In this document: positions 1 to 8,800 of the stretch, in pieces
Numbering within the stretch: the first letter of the stretch is position 1
Layout: every line of letters starts with the position of its first letter
Origin: Pseudomonadota bacterium
Lineage (GTDB): Bacteria > Cyanobacteriota > Vampirovibrionia > Obscuribacterales > Obscuribacteraceae
Direction of reading: 5' to 3'
Length of the DNA: 37,309 nucleotides
Assembly (NCBI GenBank): GCA_021325555.1
Contig: JAJPGY010000045.1
Span: 1-37,309 of the forward strand
Position numbers and translations under genes: made by a program
Notes under the pieces: generated by a model
The model's input: the letters and a program-made list of their open reading frames with translations, nothing else
Told to the model about the DNA's origin: nothing
Databases searched by the model: none

Positions 1-248
1 GCAACGCTTTCCGGAATGGCGAACGTCCCCTTCTCCAGCCGCTTGTAGAAGATCGCATAGCCATCGCGGTCCCACCAGAGCATCTTCACCTTGTCCTCTT
101 CACGGTTACGGAAAACAAAAAGGTGTCCCGACATCGGATCTTCGCCGAGAAAGTTCCGGACCAGGCCGGCCAGCGTATCGAACGACCGGCGGATATCTAT
201 CGGCGTTACGCACAGGAAGATCCTGGTAGTCGGCGCCAGGCTCAGCAT
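1..248 (-). CDS. tnpB: IS66-family TnpB (Orf2), C-terminus cut by window edge
   Basis: This minus-strand reading frame starts at the ATG complementary to 246-248 and runs off the left edge, giving 82 codons. It shows the hallmarks of IS66 TnpB: an early V-T-P-I-D-I-R-R-S-F segment, a LAGLVRN segment, then G-H-L-F-V-F-R-N-R, the K-x-L-W-W-D-R-D-G core and a Y-K-R-L-E-K-G-F-like stretch. TnpB is a small accessory protein of IS66 elements, needed with TnpA and the DDE transposase TnpC; its biochemical role is not settled. The start overlaps the stop of the upstream accessory gene by 7 bases (ATGCTGA), the usual coupling in these elements. The tnpC transposase would be expected just outside the window. 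Identification is firm; whether the element is active cannot be judged here. Confidence 0.9.
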   Translation of the reverse strand, partial: MLSLAPTTRIFLCVTPIDIRRSFDTLAGLVRNFLGEDPMSGHLFVFRNREEDKVKMLWWDRDGYAIFYKRLEKGTFAIPESV

Positions 249-601
249 TGGCTCTCCTTGATCGCTGCCAGCAGTTCCTGCGGGTCGGCAAAACCCGAGC
301 GCGGGGGAACCTTGATCAGGAAGCCGCCCGGCGTCTGAATTTCGATTCCGCCTGGCAGCGTCCTCTCGGCCTTCGTCGGCAGCTCCACCTCCGCTATCGT
401 CACCGGCACGAACCTCGGCTCCTCGCTGGCTCTGCCTTTCGGGCGCGGACTCCCTGTCGGCAATCCCTCCAGGTCCCGACGTCCAATTTCCGGCCGCCAG
501 GTAAAGAAATTTCCCATTACCTGAGACTGGTGGCCCGTTTCGTGAGAATCTGCAACGAGGTTTGGAGTGACATTTATTCTCGCGAATTTCCAGACATACA
601 A
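242..601 (-). CDS. IS66-family accessory protein TnpA-like, N-terminus uncertain
   Basis: The frame holds 119 codons and ends in TGA overlapping the tnpB start. The middle and C-terminal half match the layout of IS66 TnpA accessory proteins: an aromatic F-F-T-W-R segment followed by G-R-R, a variable linker, the F-V-P-V-T-I motif, and a tail with G-G-I-E-I and L-L-A-A-I-K. IS66 TnpA normally begins with a clear helix-turn-helix (an S-V/I-x-x-F-C-x-x-x-x-x-S segment before the F-Y-x-W-R). That part is not well formed here, and the ATG at 601 has only a weak upstream purine stretch. The N-terminal coding part may therefore be decayed or frameshifted. Position and overlap with tnpB support the assignment. 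Confidence 0.6.
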   Translation of the reverse strand: MYVWKFARINVTPNLVADSHETGHQSQVMGNFFTWRPEIGRRDLEGLPTGSPRPKGRASEEPRFVPVTIAEVELPTKAERTLPGGIEIQTPGGFLIKVPPRSGFADPQELLAAIKESQC

Positions 602-955
602 CCTGAAGTCAGTTCATGCTTCGACGATCAGGAGATCGAGCATGTCTTTCACGCGGATGACGCCACGAGCCATTATCAGGACATCTTCAGACAAAGATCC
701 GAGGCACATGGGCATGAGAAAGAAACGAGTATCGGCTAATGAGTGAGCAGCGACAAGCCGGGCAGCCGCCCGGCAGCGTGTTATAGGACGGGGCATTGTG
801 CAGTTTCGACCCGACGAGGAAATCAGGGATCTCTTACCGCGGGTTGCTGCAGGTACATGAACGAAAACCTTATGGCGTCATGTGCATGGCCAGGGTTGCG
901 GAATGGCTCAGCTAGGAAGCGAAGGGGCTGGAGCAATCGGCGTAACCAAAATCCT
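602..955. other. Non-coding stretch between IS66 genes and tRNA-Arg, with a nested inverted repeat
   Basis: No reading frame here has a plausible start, ribosome site or recognisable product. The most structured part is 894-947. The outer arm GGTTGCG (894-900) pairs with CGTAACC (941-947), allowing one G-U. Inside it, GCTCAGC pairs with GCTGGAGC if one G is bulged. Read from the minus strand the structure lies just downstream of the tRNA-Arg gene, so it could be a 3' processing or termination structure, a decayed tRNA-like sequence or part of the insertion sequence end. I see no conserved T-arm, so it is not called as a tRNA. Confidence 0.35.
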
Positions 956-1029
956 CACGCCCAGAGGGATTTGAACCCCCGACCTCATGGTTCGAAGCCA
1001 CGCGCTCTATCCAGCTGAGCTATGGGCGC
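956..1029 (-). tRNA. tRNA-Arg (anticodon UCG)
   Basis: Read on the minus strand, the gene forms a full cloverleaf. The acceptor stem is GCGCCCA paired with TGGGCGT (closing G-U), the D stem is GCTC/GAGC with an AGCTGGATA loop, the anticodon stem is CGTGG/CCATG with loop CTTCGAA, and the T stem is GGGGG/CCCTC with loop TTCAAAT. The anticodon is TCG, which reads CGA arginine codons. The discriminator base is G and the 3' CCA is not encoded. The gene is preceded by a perfect TATAAT box. Confidence 0.96.
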
Positions 1030-1043
1030 ACAGTTTGTCTGAC

Positions 1044-1049
1044 ATTATA
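1044..1049 (-). promoter_or_regulatory. -10 box of the tRNA-Arg promoter
   Basis: The minus strand reads TATAAT, a perfect sigma-70-type -10 hexamer, 14 bases before the first tRNA base, which would leave a short leader of about 7 bases. The -35 region at 17-base spacing (TGGCGC) is poor, so the call rests on the -10 box and its position. Confidence 0.55.
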
Positions 1050-1117
1050 CGGGGTGGGGCGGCAATGCGCCAGAGCAGGCGATAAAATGGACTCGGCAAA
1101 GGGGGAGAGGGGTCTTC

Positions 1118-1525
1118 ATGGATACGCTTGGCAGGAAAATCGAGACATTTCTTTCGGCGCCGGCATTCGGCGTAGTCGGCGCCAGTGACCGTCCGCACAA
1201 GTATGGGTACAAGTGCTATCTGTGCTACTTGAGCAACGGATGGAAGGCTTATCCCGTCAATCCCCGACTGAAGACTCTCCTGGGAGATCCGGTCTATTCA
1301 GACCTCGGCTCGCTTCCCGAGAAGGTAGAGTCGATTTCGGTTATAACACCGCCGGCGGTGACCGAGCACGTGGTTGATGACGCGATCGCCGCTGGCGTGA
1401 GAAATATCTGGATGCAGCCCGGGGCGGAGAGCCCGCTGGCAGTGGAGAAGGCTGAGCGAGCAGGGCTTAACGTCATCTATGGCGGCCCGTGCATTCTGGT
1501 CACGCTCGGCTACTCGGAGCCTTAG
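1118..1525 (+). CDS. CoA-binding domain protein (YccU-like)
   Basis: The 135-residue protein is a single Rossmann-type CoA-binding domain of the YccU/succinyl-CoA-synthetase-like family. It shows the glycine-rich G-V-V-G-A-S start near residue 18, a P-V-N-P motif near residue 45, the G-x-x-V-Y-x-x-L segment, and the I-W-M-Q-P-G-A motif near residue 90, where the family usually has W-x-Q-G. It ends with a G-L-N-V-I-Y-G-G-P-C segment in the place of the family's D-x-C-I. Such proteins bind CoA in vitro, but a cellular role is not established. A GGGGGAGAGGGG stretch lies just upstream of the ATG. The next gene is 93 bases downstream and has its own candidate promoter, so it was probably transcribed alone. 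Length is normal. Confidence 0.88.
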   Translation: MDTLGRKIETFLSAPAFGVVGASDRPHKYGYKCYLCYLSNGWKAYPVNPRLKTLLGDPVYSDLGSLPEKVESISVITPPAVTEHVVDDAIAAGVRNIWMQPGAESPLAVEKAERAGLNVIYGGPCILVTLGYSEP

Positions 1526-1570
1526 CGCCCCGCTGCCGGCTCGAATCGGCTGTCCTTACCCACTTCGCGC

Positions 1571-1576
1571 TAGAAT
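1571..1576 (+). promoter_or_regulatory. Candidate -10 box upstream of the amidinotransferase-family gene
   Basis: The hexamer TAGAAT, preceded by GC, lies 42 bases before the chosen ATG at 1619. The same GCTAGAAT string occurs upstream of the cytochrome b/molybdopterin gene at 19791-19798, which makes a shared promoter type plausible. No good -35 box is visible. Confidence 0.35.
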
Positions 1577-1618
1577 GTAAGATCTTGATTAACGGTGACG
1601 GACGGGGGTAAAGGGCAA

Positions 1619-2536
1619 ATGAGTGTCGCTGGAACCGGTGTCGGGGCACGATTGATCGCCAGTCCCGAGCACGCGGCGGGGCTGTCGATCTACCGCCTGC
1701 CCGCTCGTCGCGAGCCTGCCGGCATACTTATGTGCGAGCCCTGGTATTTCGAGATCAAGGACGCCAAGAACCCGTTTATGGAAGGCAACCTCAATGCGGT
1801 CGACACCAGACTTGCGAAGGCGCAATGGGAAGGGCTAAAGTGTGCCTTTGAAGCGTTGGGGTACCCGGTGCAAGTGCTCTCGCCGCAACCGGAGCTCGAA
1901 GACATGGTTTTCGCCGCCAATCAAGTGCTGCCTGGGTTGGACGAGCAGGGCAACCGGTACGTCGTCATCGGGGAGATGGTGCACGAATCGCGCCGGCGGG
2001 AGGTGCCGTTTTATACGGAATGGTTTCGCGGGCAGGGTTACAAAATTATGCGCCTGCCCGGCGAGCCGGCGCCGCGGTTCGAAGGCCAGGGCGACGCGGT
2101 CTGGCATCCTGGCAGGCGGTTGCTCTGGGGAGGCCACGGGTTCAGAACCGAGGAGCGGGCGTATGACATCCTGGCCCACCTCCTCGATGTCCCGGTCGTC
2201 AAGCTCCGCCTGATCAATCCCCGCTTCTATCATCTGGATACGGCATTCTGCGTGCTCGATGAGACCACCGCGCTCTTTTACCCTCCGGCTTTCGAGAAGC
2301 AGGGTGTCGAGTTGATCAGAAGATTCCTCCCGGCTTCAATTGAGGTGTCCGACTCGGATGCCGAGAACTTTGCCTGCAACGCGCTTGTGCTGGGACGCAG
2401 CGTTGTTCTTCAACGAGGCTCCGAGTCCACGTGCGGGGCGTTGCGCGAAAGAGGCTTTGAGCCTGTAGAGGTGGATACTGGTGAGTTCATGAGGTCAGGC
2501 GGCAGCGTTTTCTGTTTGAAGATGATGATCTACTGA
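1619..2536 (+). CDS. Amidinotransferase-superfamily arginine hydrolase (DDAH/ArgZ-like)
   Basis: The protein of 305 residues belongs to the guanidino-group-modifying superfamily (arginine deiminase, dimethylargininase, and the cyanobacterial arginine dihydrolase ArgZ/AgrE N-domain). Visible active-site elements are the E-D-M-V-F-A-A-N substrate motif (D95-N101), a G-x-G-D segment in the middle, the catalytic histidine H205 in Y-H-L-D-T-A-F, and the nucleophile C299 in S-G-G-S-V-F-C close to the C-terminus. The N-terminal M-C-E-P-W-Y-F-E and N-P-F-M-E-G-N segments are most like the cyanobacterial type. The chemistry expected is hydrolysis of a guanidine C-N bond of arginine or methylarginine; the exact substrate cannot be told from sequence. 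I chose the ATG at 1619 behind GGGGGTAAAGGG over the in-frame GTG at 1595, which lies within that purine-rich region. Confidence 0.85.
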   Translation: MSVAGTGVGARLIASPEHAAGLSIYRLPARREPAGILMCEPWYFEIKDAKNPFMEGNLNAVDTRLAKAQWEGLKCAFEALGYPVQVLSPQPELEDMVFAANQVLPGLDEQGNRYVVIGEMVHESRRREVPFYTEWFRGQGYKIMRLPGEPAPRFEGQGDAVWHPGRRLLWGGHGFRTEERAYDILAHLLDVPVVKLRLINPRFYHLDTAFCVLDETTALFYPPAFEKQGVELIRRFLPASIEVSDSDAENFACNALVLGRSVVLQRGSESTCGALRERGFEPVEVDTGEFMRSGGSVFCLKMMIY

Positions 2537-2830
2537 CCGGGTTTTAGCCGGAAAAATGTTAATTAGCTAACAAAATGGCTTTTTCTACGTAGTTTTACCC
2601 ATGACATAGATAAAGATCTAATAGATGCTGGCAAAGGCACCGAGCGAGGCTGGGAGCTCGTCCCTCATGTTGGCAAATCAAACCAACCGCTTACCATCTG
2701 AAATCCCCTCAACCCTCAGCAGGGTTTTGATTCCTGGCGTTTTGGGCATTGATATATGGGGGGAGGGAGCTCTCCCAGACCGGCCGGTCGAAAGACTGGC
2801 CCTGCCCGAGTCGAACGGGGAGAATAGTTA
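2537..2830. other. Intergenic region before the giant gene; possible small leader ORF and palindrome
   Basis: The first hundred bases are AT-rich compared with the rest of the window and are the likely promoter region for the giant gene, although no clear -35/-10 pair stands out. A perfect 12-base palindrome GACCGGCCGGTC lies at 2778-2789. A 68-codon frame (ATG at 2625) ends in TAA whose last base is the A of the giant gene's ATG, the same TAATG coupling seen at 13524-13528. It has no clear ribosome site and no recognisable product, so it is noted only as a possible leader peptide. Confidence 0.3.
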
Positions 2831-5800
2831 ATGGGCGACGGCGCCGCCAAGAAGAACCAGCCCCAGCTCGACCAGCACGGCCAGCCGCTGGAGAAGGGTC
2901 AGCAGCCGGGCTCCGACGGTGCCGCCTCGCAGATGAGCAACCAGGCCACGGCGCCCGGCGATGCCAGCGCGCTGGCAGCCGTCCGTGGGCAGGGCGGCTC
3001 GACCCCGGGGTCGTTCGGGCAGGTCTCCCTGACCGACGGCCAGGGCAATGCGGCGCCGGCCAAAGCAACCCTCGACCAGCAGGCTGTGGAAAAGAAGATC
3101 CAGGAGATCCACGACGCGCTGTACCACAGGGCGTTGTGGGGGATCGGTTGGTCTTCCCCGGATGCCGATAAAATCTTCCGCGAGCTGGACTCGCTGAACC
3201 AGGCGGACCGGCAGGCGATCGAGAAGGCGTATGCCCAGAAGTACGGTGGCTCCGGCAAGGACTTCCACGGCGACGAGCTGCGCCGCGAGCTCAAGGACAA
3301 GCTCAGCTCCGACGACGATGCGCGGGCGGTCGCCATGCTCAACCGCCAGGACGGACACACCAACGACGCCGGGCAGGTCAAGACGTTGCTCACCCAGCTC
3401 GATTCAGCCGCCGGCAAGCAGCACCACAATGACAGCTGGAACCCGCTGCACGTCCTATCGGACGTGGTCGTGCCGGCCAAATTCCTCTACGAGCGCTATC
3501 AAAACCATGAATTGAGCGGGGACAGGGCAAATGACGAAAAGCAGCTGCGGGAAACGATCGCCGGGCTGAACTCCCAGCAGCTGGCCCAGCTTGACACCGA
3601 CTATCGCGCGGAATACGGCAAGAGCTTCCGCGACTCGATCCTGCACGATAAGAACCTCTCTCCGGAGACCAGGGCCGCTCTGGAGATCTACCTGAAGAAT
3701 CCTGACCCCAGCAAGGATGGCATCGATCAGCGATCTGCGCAGGATCAGCTTGATCTGGCGAATCTTGGCTTGAAATACCACAACGTCGACATGATAGGCG
3801 AGGCGCTGCGCGGGGATACGCCGGCGGCGCAGCAAGCCAGGGCCCGGTTCCGGAGCGCTCAGGGCGACGACAAGCTGAAGTCGGCGTTCAGCGGTGACGA
3901 TCTGCAGAAGGCGCGCGATTTCATGAACGATGGGCGAATCGATCTTGCCACCATCGCTCACGATGATACGGAGCACTGGTATCACACCAACCGGAGCGAT
4001 CTCGAGCAGCAACTGACCAACGCAACCCAGGACGAAAGACAGGAATACACCCAGGGGCGGCAACTGGCTCTTGCGCACCAGAACCCGACTACCGACGCGC
4101 AGCGGCAGGCGCTGGACTTCTACAACCGCACGCACAAGGCTCTCAAGGACGCGGCATCCAACGACCGCGAGCTGGCGGTTTTCGAAGACAAGTTGATGTA
4201 CGGCGGGTCGCTCATCACCCAGCTCTGCGACACGCACAGCGATGGCTGGTGGTTTACCGGCATCGGCAGCGGGCACGACACCGGAGACCTGCTGTCCAAG
4301 ATCGAGAACATGAGCCAGCAGGACTGGCAGCGCCTGAAGACCGATCCCGGCTACCGGGCTCAGATCGACGCGGCGCTCCACACGTTTGCCGGCTCGGACG
4401 AGATCAAGCGAGCGGATGATCTGCTCGACCGCAAGGCAAAGGCTGACACCTACGACCAGTCGAAGACCATCGAGCGGTCTCTTACGAGCATAATCGGCGA
4501 CGACACGCACCACGGCTGGTTCGGCTCGACGAGCCATGACGGCGTCAAGATTATCGATGCGATCGCTAACCTGCCGCCCCAGCAACAAAAGCAGTACCGC
4601 GACGATCCGAACTTCAGGGACCAGGTCAACAAAGACATCGACAAGACGCTCGATGACGGCCCTCAAAGGACGCTTGCTCACAGGCTTCTAGGTCAAATAG
4701 CTGCCGGACGGCAACCAAAGCTCGATCCGGTGGATCAGGTATTGATGGACAGCGTCAAGGGAGCCGATGCCAGCCAGACCGAGCGGGACATCGAGGCGGC
4801 ATTCCGGCAGGATCCCACTTTGCTCGACCGCATCAAGAATCCGAAGAATCAGCAAGACAAGGATATAAAACAGTACTTCGAAGGAGCCTTTACCCAGGCA
4901 ATGTTCAAGGACGGCATGCCGCCTGAGGGCGCCGGATACGAATACGATCGCTACGCGCAGGTGCTTTTCGACAAGGGCTCCCTGCCGCTGGACATGAAGC
5001 TCGAGTTGAGCTCGGACAAGAAGCTCGACATTCAAGACATCATCAACGCGTCGGACGCCGACAAGCAGCGCCTGCTCGATCCCAAGACGAAAGACGATCA
5101 GGAGTTCCGCGATCGCGTCCTTGGCGGTCTCAGCGACGATGAGAAGAAAGTGGTCATGAACGGGCTCAAGCAGGGCAAGCTGGATCTTGCCGATCAGATC
5201 CGTCAGTACGTCCTCGGTGATGGCGGCAGCTCGGACGACCTGCGCGCCGCGCTCCAACAAATGAGAAATCAGCCGGCGGCGATCGAGGCGCTGAAGAACG
5301 AATACGTTCAGAAGTACGGAGGCGATCTCGACAACGACCTGATATCCAGGATTGACGACAAGGACAAGATAACGTTCAGAGATCTCTTGACCCCCGCCAA
5401 ACTGGACGGCCGCCAGGACTTCTATGACCTGATGGCCCAGCAGATGAACAGCCGCAGCGGGCTGGCCGATTCGATAATGGCCGCCGGAATGTGGGACGGC
5501 ACCAGGGACAGCCTCGATCGAGCGCTCAACGAAAACGCGGCCATCCGAGGTGAATACGCCCTCAAATTCGAAGACCTGCCGCAAGACGAGCAGCAGCGTT
5601 TGATCGATATGTACGCGCAAGCGCTGCAGTCCTACAAGGACTCCAAGGGGCAGATGACCGAGCAGCTGGTCGACGCCGCCCTGGTGGTTGGCAGCCTGGC
5701 CGCCGCGCCATTCAGCGGCGGCGCCAGCCTTACCGTGATAGCGGCCATGGCGGCGGCCGGCGCGACCTTCAAGGTGGCGGCCACCAAGGTGCTCGAGGGC

Positions 5801-8800
5801 AACGACTTCAACAATGATCCCAAGGCGGTTGCGAAGCTGGCGCTGGAAGGGGCGTTTACGACCGGAATGATGGTCGGTCCCGCCCATATTCTCGGGGTGA
5901 TGGGAATTGGCGACGCGGCGGCGGCAGAAGCGGTTGCCGGCATCACGGCGAGACTTGGCACTACCGCGGTAGAAGAGGGCGGTACTGCCGTGCTCAGGGA
6001 AGGATGCGAGGAGGCCGCGCAGAAGGCCCTGGCGACCGCTTCCCGTGAGGCAATCGCCGCCGGCAAGGATATGACCACGGCTCAGCTCCAGCACGTTGCC
6101 GAGCAGATGGTCCGCAGCGACCTGCCTGCAGCGGTGCGCAAACAGGCCATCGACGACATTACCAATCAGCTTGCCAGGCAATACAATGTCAGCCTCGAGC
6201 AACAGTCGAGGACGCTTCTCCAGAAAGCCCTGCAGGGAGGGCGGTCCTTCGTCACCGAAGCGGCAGGCAACGCCGCCATCGGCGGTGGCGCCAGCGCTAT
6301 GTCGCAGGTGGCTACTTTCCCGCTCGATTACGACTCCAAACTAAGCCTCTCACAAAACCTGTCTGCTCTCGCTTACCGAATGAAGCTGGCCGGCATCTCC
6401 GGTGCCGCCGGCGGTGTGGCCTTCACCGGCGTGTTCCATATAGTGAAGCCGCTGGGTGGCGCGGCGCTGTCCGGCTACCGCGGCCTTTCCGCGAGCGGGG
6501 AGGGCGGCGACCCTGCCGCCGTCACCTTCGCGTTCAAGGGCGGCGACCAGGTGATCGCCGCCGATCCGCGCAATCCGGATGTGCAGATAACCAGGGCCAA
6601 CGGCCGGACCTTGACCGTCAAGGGCGGCACGGAATACAAGATTCAACCGGGGGATCAGCTCACCGGCGTCAAACCGGCCGATTCACAGCTTGTCGCGGCG
6701 CAGGTGGGAGCCGACGCGCTGCAGCCGCCGGGCGCCATGGACTCAATCGGCATTGGCACCGGCGGCGGTGGCGATGTGCGCGTGGAAGCCGGGCACTACC
6801 AGGTCAAAGTTGGATCCGGCACCATAGAGCTGCCGGGCAGGAAGATAACGATCGACGGTCGCGAATATATCGTGCACAAGCGCCCCTGGACCGGTCAGCA
6901 CTGGATGTACGGCAAGGCTCCGAGCGGGGAGGCGCTCAAGGGTTCCGTCAAGGTGCACGTGAGCGTGGCGCCTGATGCCAACCTGGCCGATCTGGGCAGG
7001 CTGCAGGAAGTGCTCATCCCGGCACTCAACGACGACAAAGAGCTTGCCGCCCTGGCCAGCGACTGGAAGACCATGGATCCGCAGATCGGCCACGCCGGCG
7101 TCGATCCCGGGCATCTGGTGGCGTCGGAAGGGCAGGGCGCGAAGGCGTTTACAATCTATGCGAGAAATGCCGAAGATGCTTTGCGAATTCAGCAGAAGGT
7201 CGACCAGATACTTGCGCGACACCCGGAGCTGAAGCTGGATAAGCCTTTTGCCGGCGGCAACGTCGATCGGGTAGCGGGAGCGAGCAACCGGGTGGGCATA
7301 ACGCGCGACGTATTCGAGCGCTCAGTCGATTCGCGCCCGCACGATGTTCTCGCCAAAGTGGACAATGCTCTCTCAGCGCGGATCTTGAACGACCCCAGCC
7401 TTCAGGCTTATCGTTTCGAGGTAAACGGACAGCCGAGAATAACCCAGCAGGGTCTCAGAAAGCTCGAGCAGCAGCTGGGGCTGCACGACAGCATCCTTCA
7501 ATACGACAGCCAGGGCAACCTGGTGATGCAGGTAAACGGCACCGACAGATACGGCGGCGCCGGCCGGGTGTATGTCTCCGAGGAACACGCGATAAACACT
7601 CCCCGCGGAACGCGCACGGGAACGACGGCCGACGGCAGACCGCAGCTGAGCCAGGGCTATACGGATCGGCCGGCGCTCTATCAGCTCTCCCGGCACTACG
7701 GCATCGACCCGGTAGATGTGCTGGCAGGCCGTGTGGATCCAGCAGCCGTCAGAGACTCGCGCGGTCAGGTGCTGCAAACTGTAGACGCGAAGGGGAACAG
7801 GACTACCTTCCAGCGCAACGCCGACGGTCAGGTGACCAGGGTCACTTATCCCAACGGACAGGTTGCTGAAACCAGCGACGGCGGCACATGGCGTGTGATG
7901 GATCCGGCTCATCCGGAAAAGGGCTATACGGTGCACGGCCGCATGGAGGTCGGGCGGGACGGCTCGCTCACCTGGCAGGCTCGAGGCGGTGACAAGATTA
8001 CGACGTATGCGGATGGCAGCCGGGTCCAGATCGGTCGCATAAGCGGCAAGATTGACAGCACCGTCTCCGCCGCCGGCGTCCGCACCGACTACACTTATGC
8101 GCCCGATGGCAAGTTGACGCGGATTGCCCGTGCGGACGGCACGGTGCTCGAGTCGGCAGACGGCCAGAACTGGACAGCCCACACCAGGGGCGGCGACGTC
8201 ATGGTGCTGCGCGCGCAGTTCCAGGTCGGCAGCGACGGCACCTTGTGGCAGAAGACCCCGCAAGGAAACTTCGTCGGCTCCCATCTGGACGGAAGCAAGA
8301 CCTATCGTTATCCAAAGGATGGCACGATTCAGGTCGATCCCCGGCAGAGGATTTACGAGACAGTCAATGCTCAGGGCGCACGCACGAAGTACGAATACAG
8401 CGCCGAGGGCCGGCTGCAGAAGGTCACCTACGCCAATGGCATAACGGCTCAGAGCAGCGACGGGCTCAACTGGCGGGTGACGGATCCGAGCCATCCGGAT
8501 GGCGGTTACTCCGTCCGTGGCGCCATGAAGGTAGAGAGCGACGGCAGCCTCACCTGGTTGCCGGAGGGCAGCGACAAGATGCAGGTGGTCGCACTCAACG
8601 GCGCCCGTTCCGTTCGACCCGCCCCGCCGCCGTACAAGGTGGGGGATACGGTCGTATTCGACGGGGAGAAATACGTTGTGGCGGGCTTTGATACCCGCAG
8701 CGGGGATGCTATTTTGCGCCAGCCGGGACGAGGCCGGAATTTCGCCGTGATATCGAAGCCGGCTACTACGGAAGAGCTGTCAAAAGTGAGGCCTGTCCGA

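Larger units (their letters stand above)
1..601 (-). mobile_element. IS66-family insertion sequence, partial (accessory genes only)
   Basis: The tnpA-like and tnpB genes are arranged as in IS66 elements, with the transposase gene tnpC predicted beyond position 1. The proximal terminal inverted repeat should lie upstream of the tnpA-like gene, somewhere in 602-955, but I could not find a convincing one and no target duplication can be tested with only one end present. The outer boundary given is therefore the coding limit, not the true end of the element. The tRNA-Arg gene lies about 350 bases away. Confidence 0.6.

Noticed and set aside
894..947. Integron attC-like site
   Set aside because: The arms read GTT then AAC from left to right, the reverse of the attC order, and no integrase or cassette array is visible.
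901..950. tRNA-like D-arm string GGCTCAGCTAGG
   Set aside because: No anticodon or T arm follows and the stem pair is only 40 bases apart; kept as a structured element, not a tRNA.
743..1018. 91-codon plus-strand frame running across tRNA-Arg
   Set aside because: Its second half is the antisense of the tRNA, so it is not a likely protein gene.
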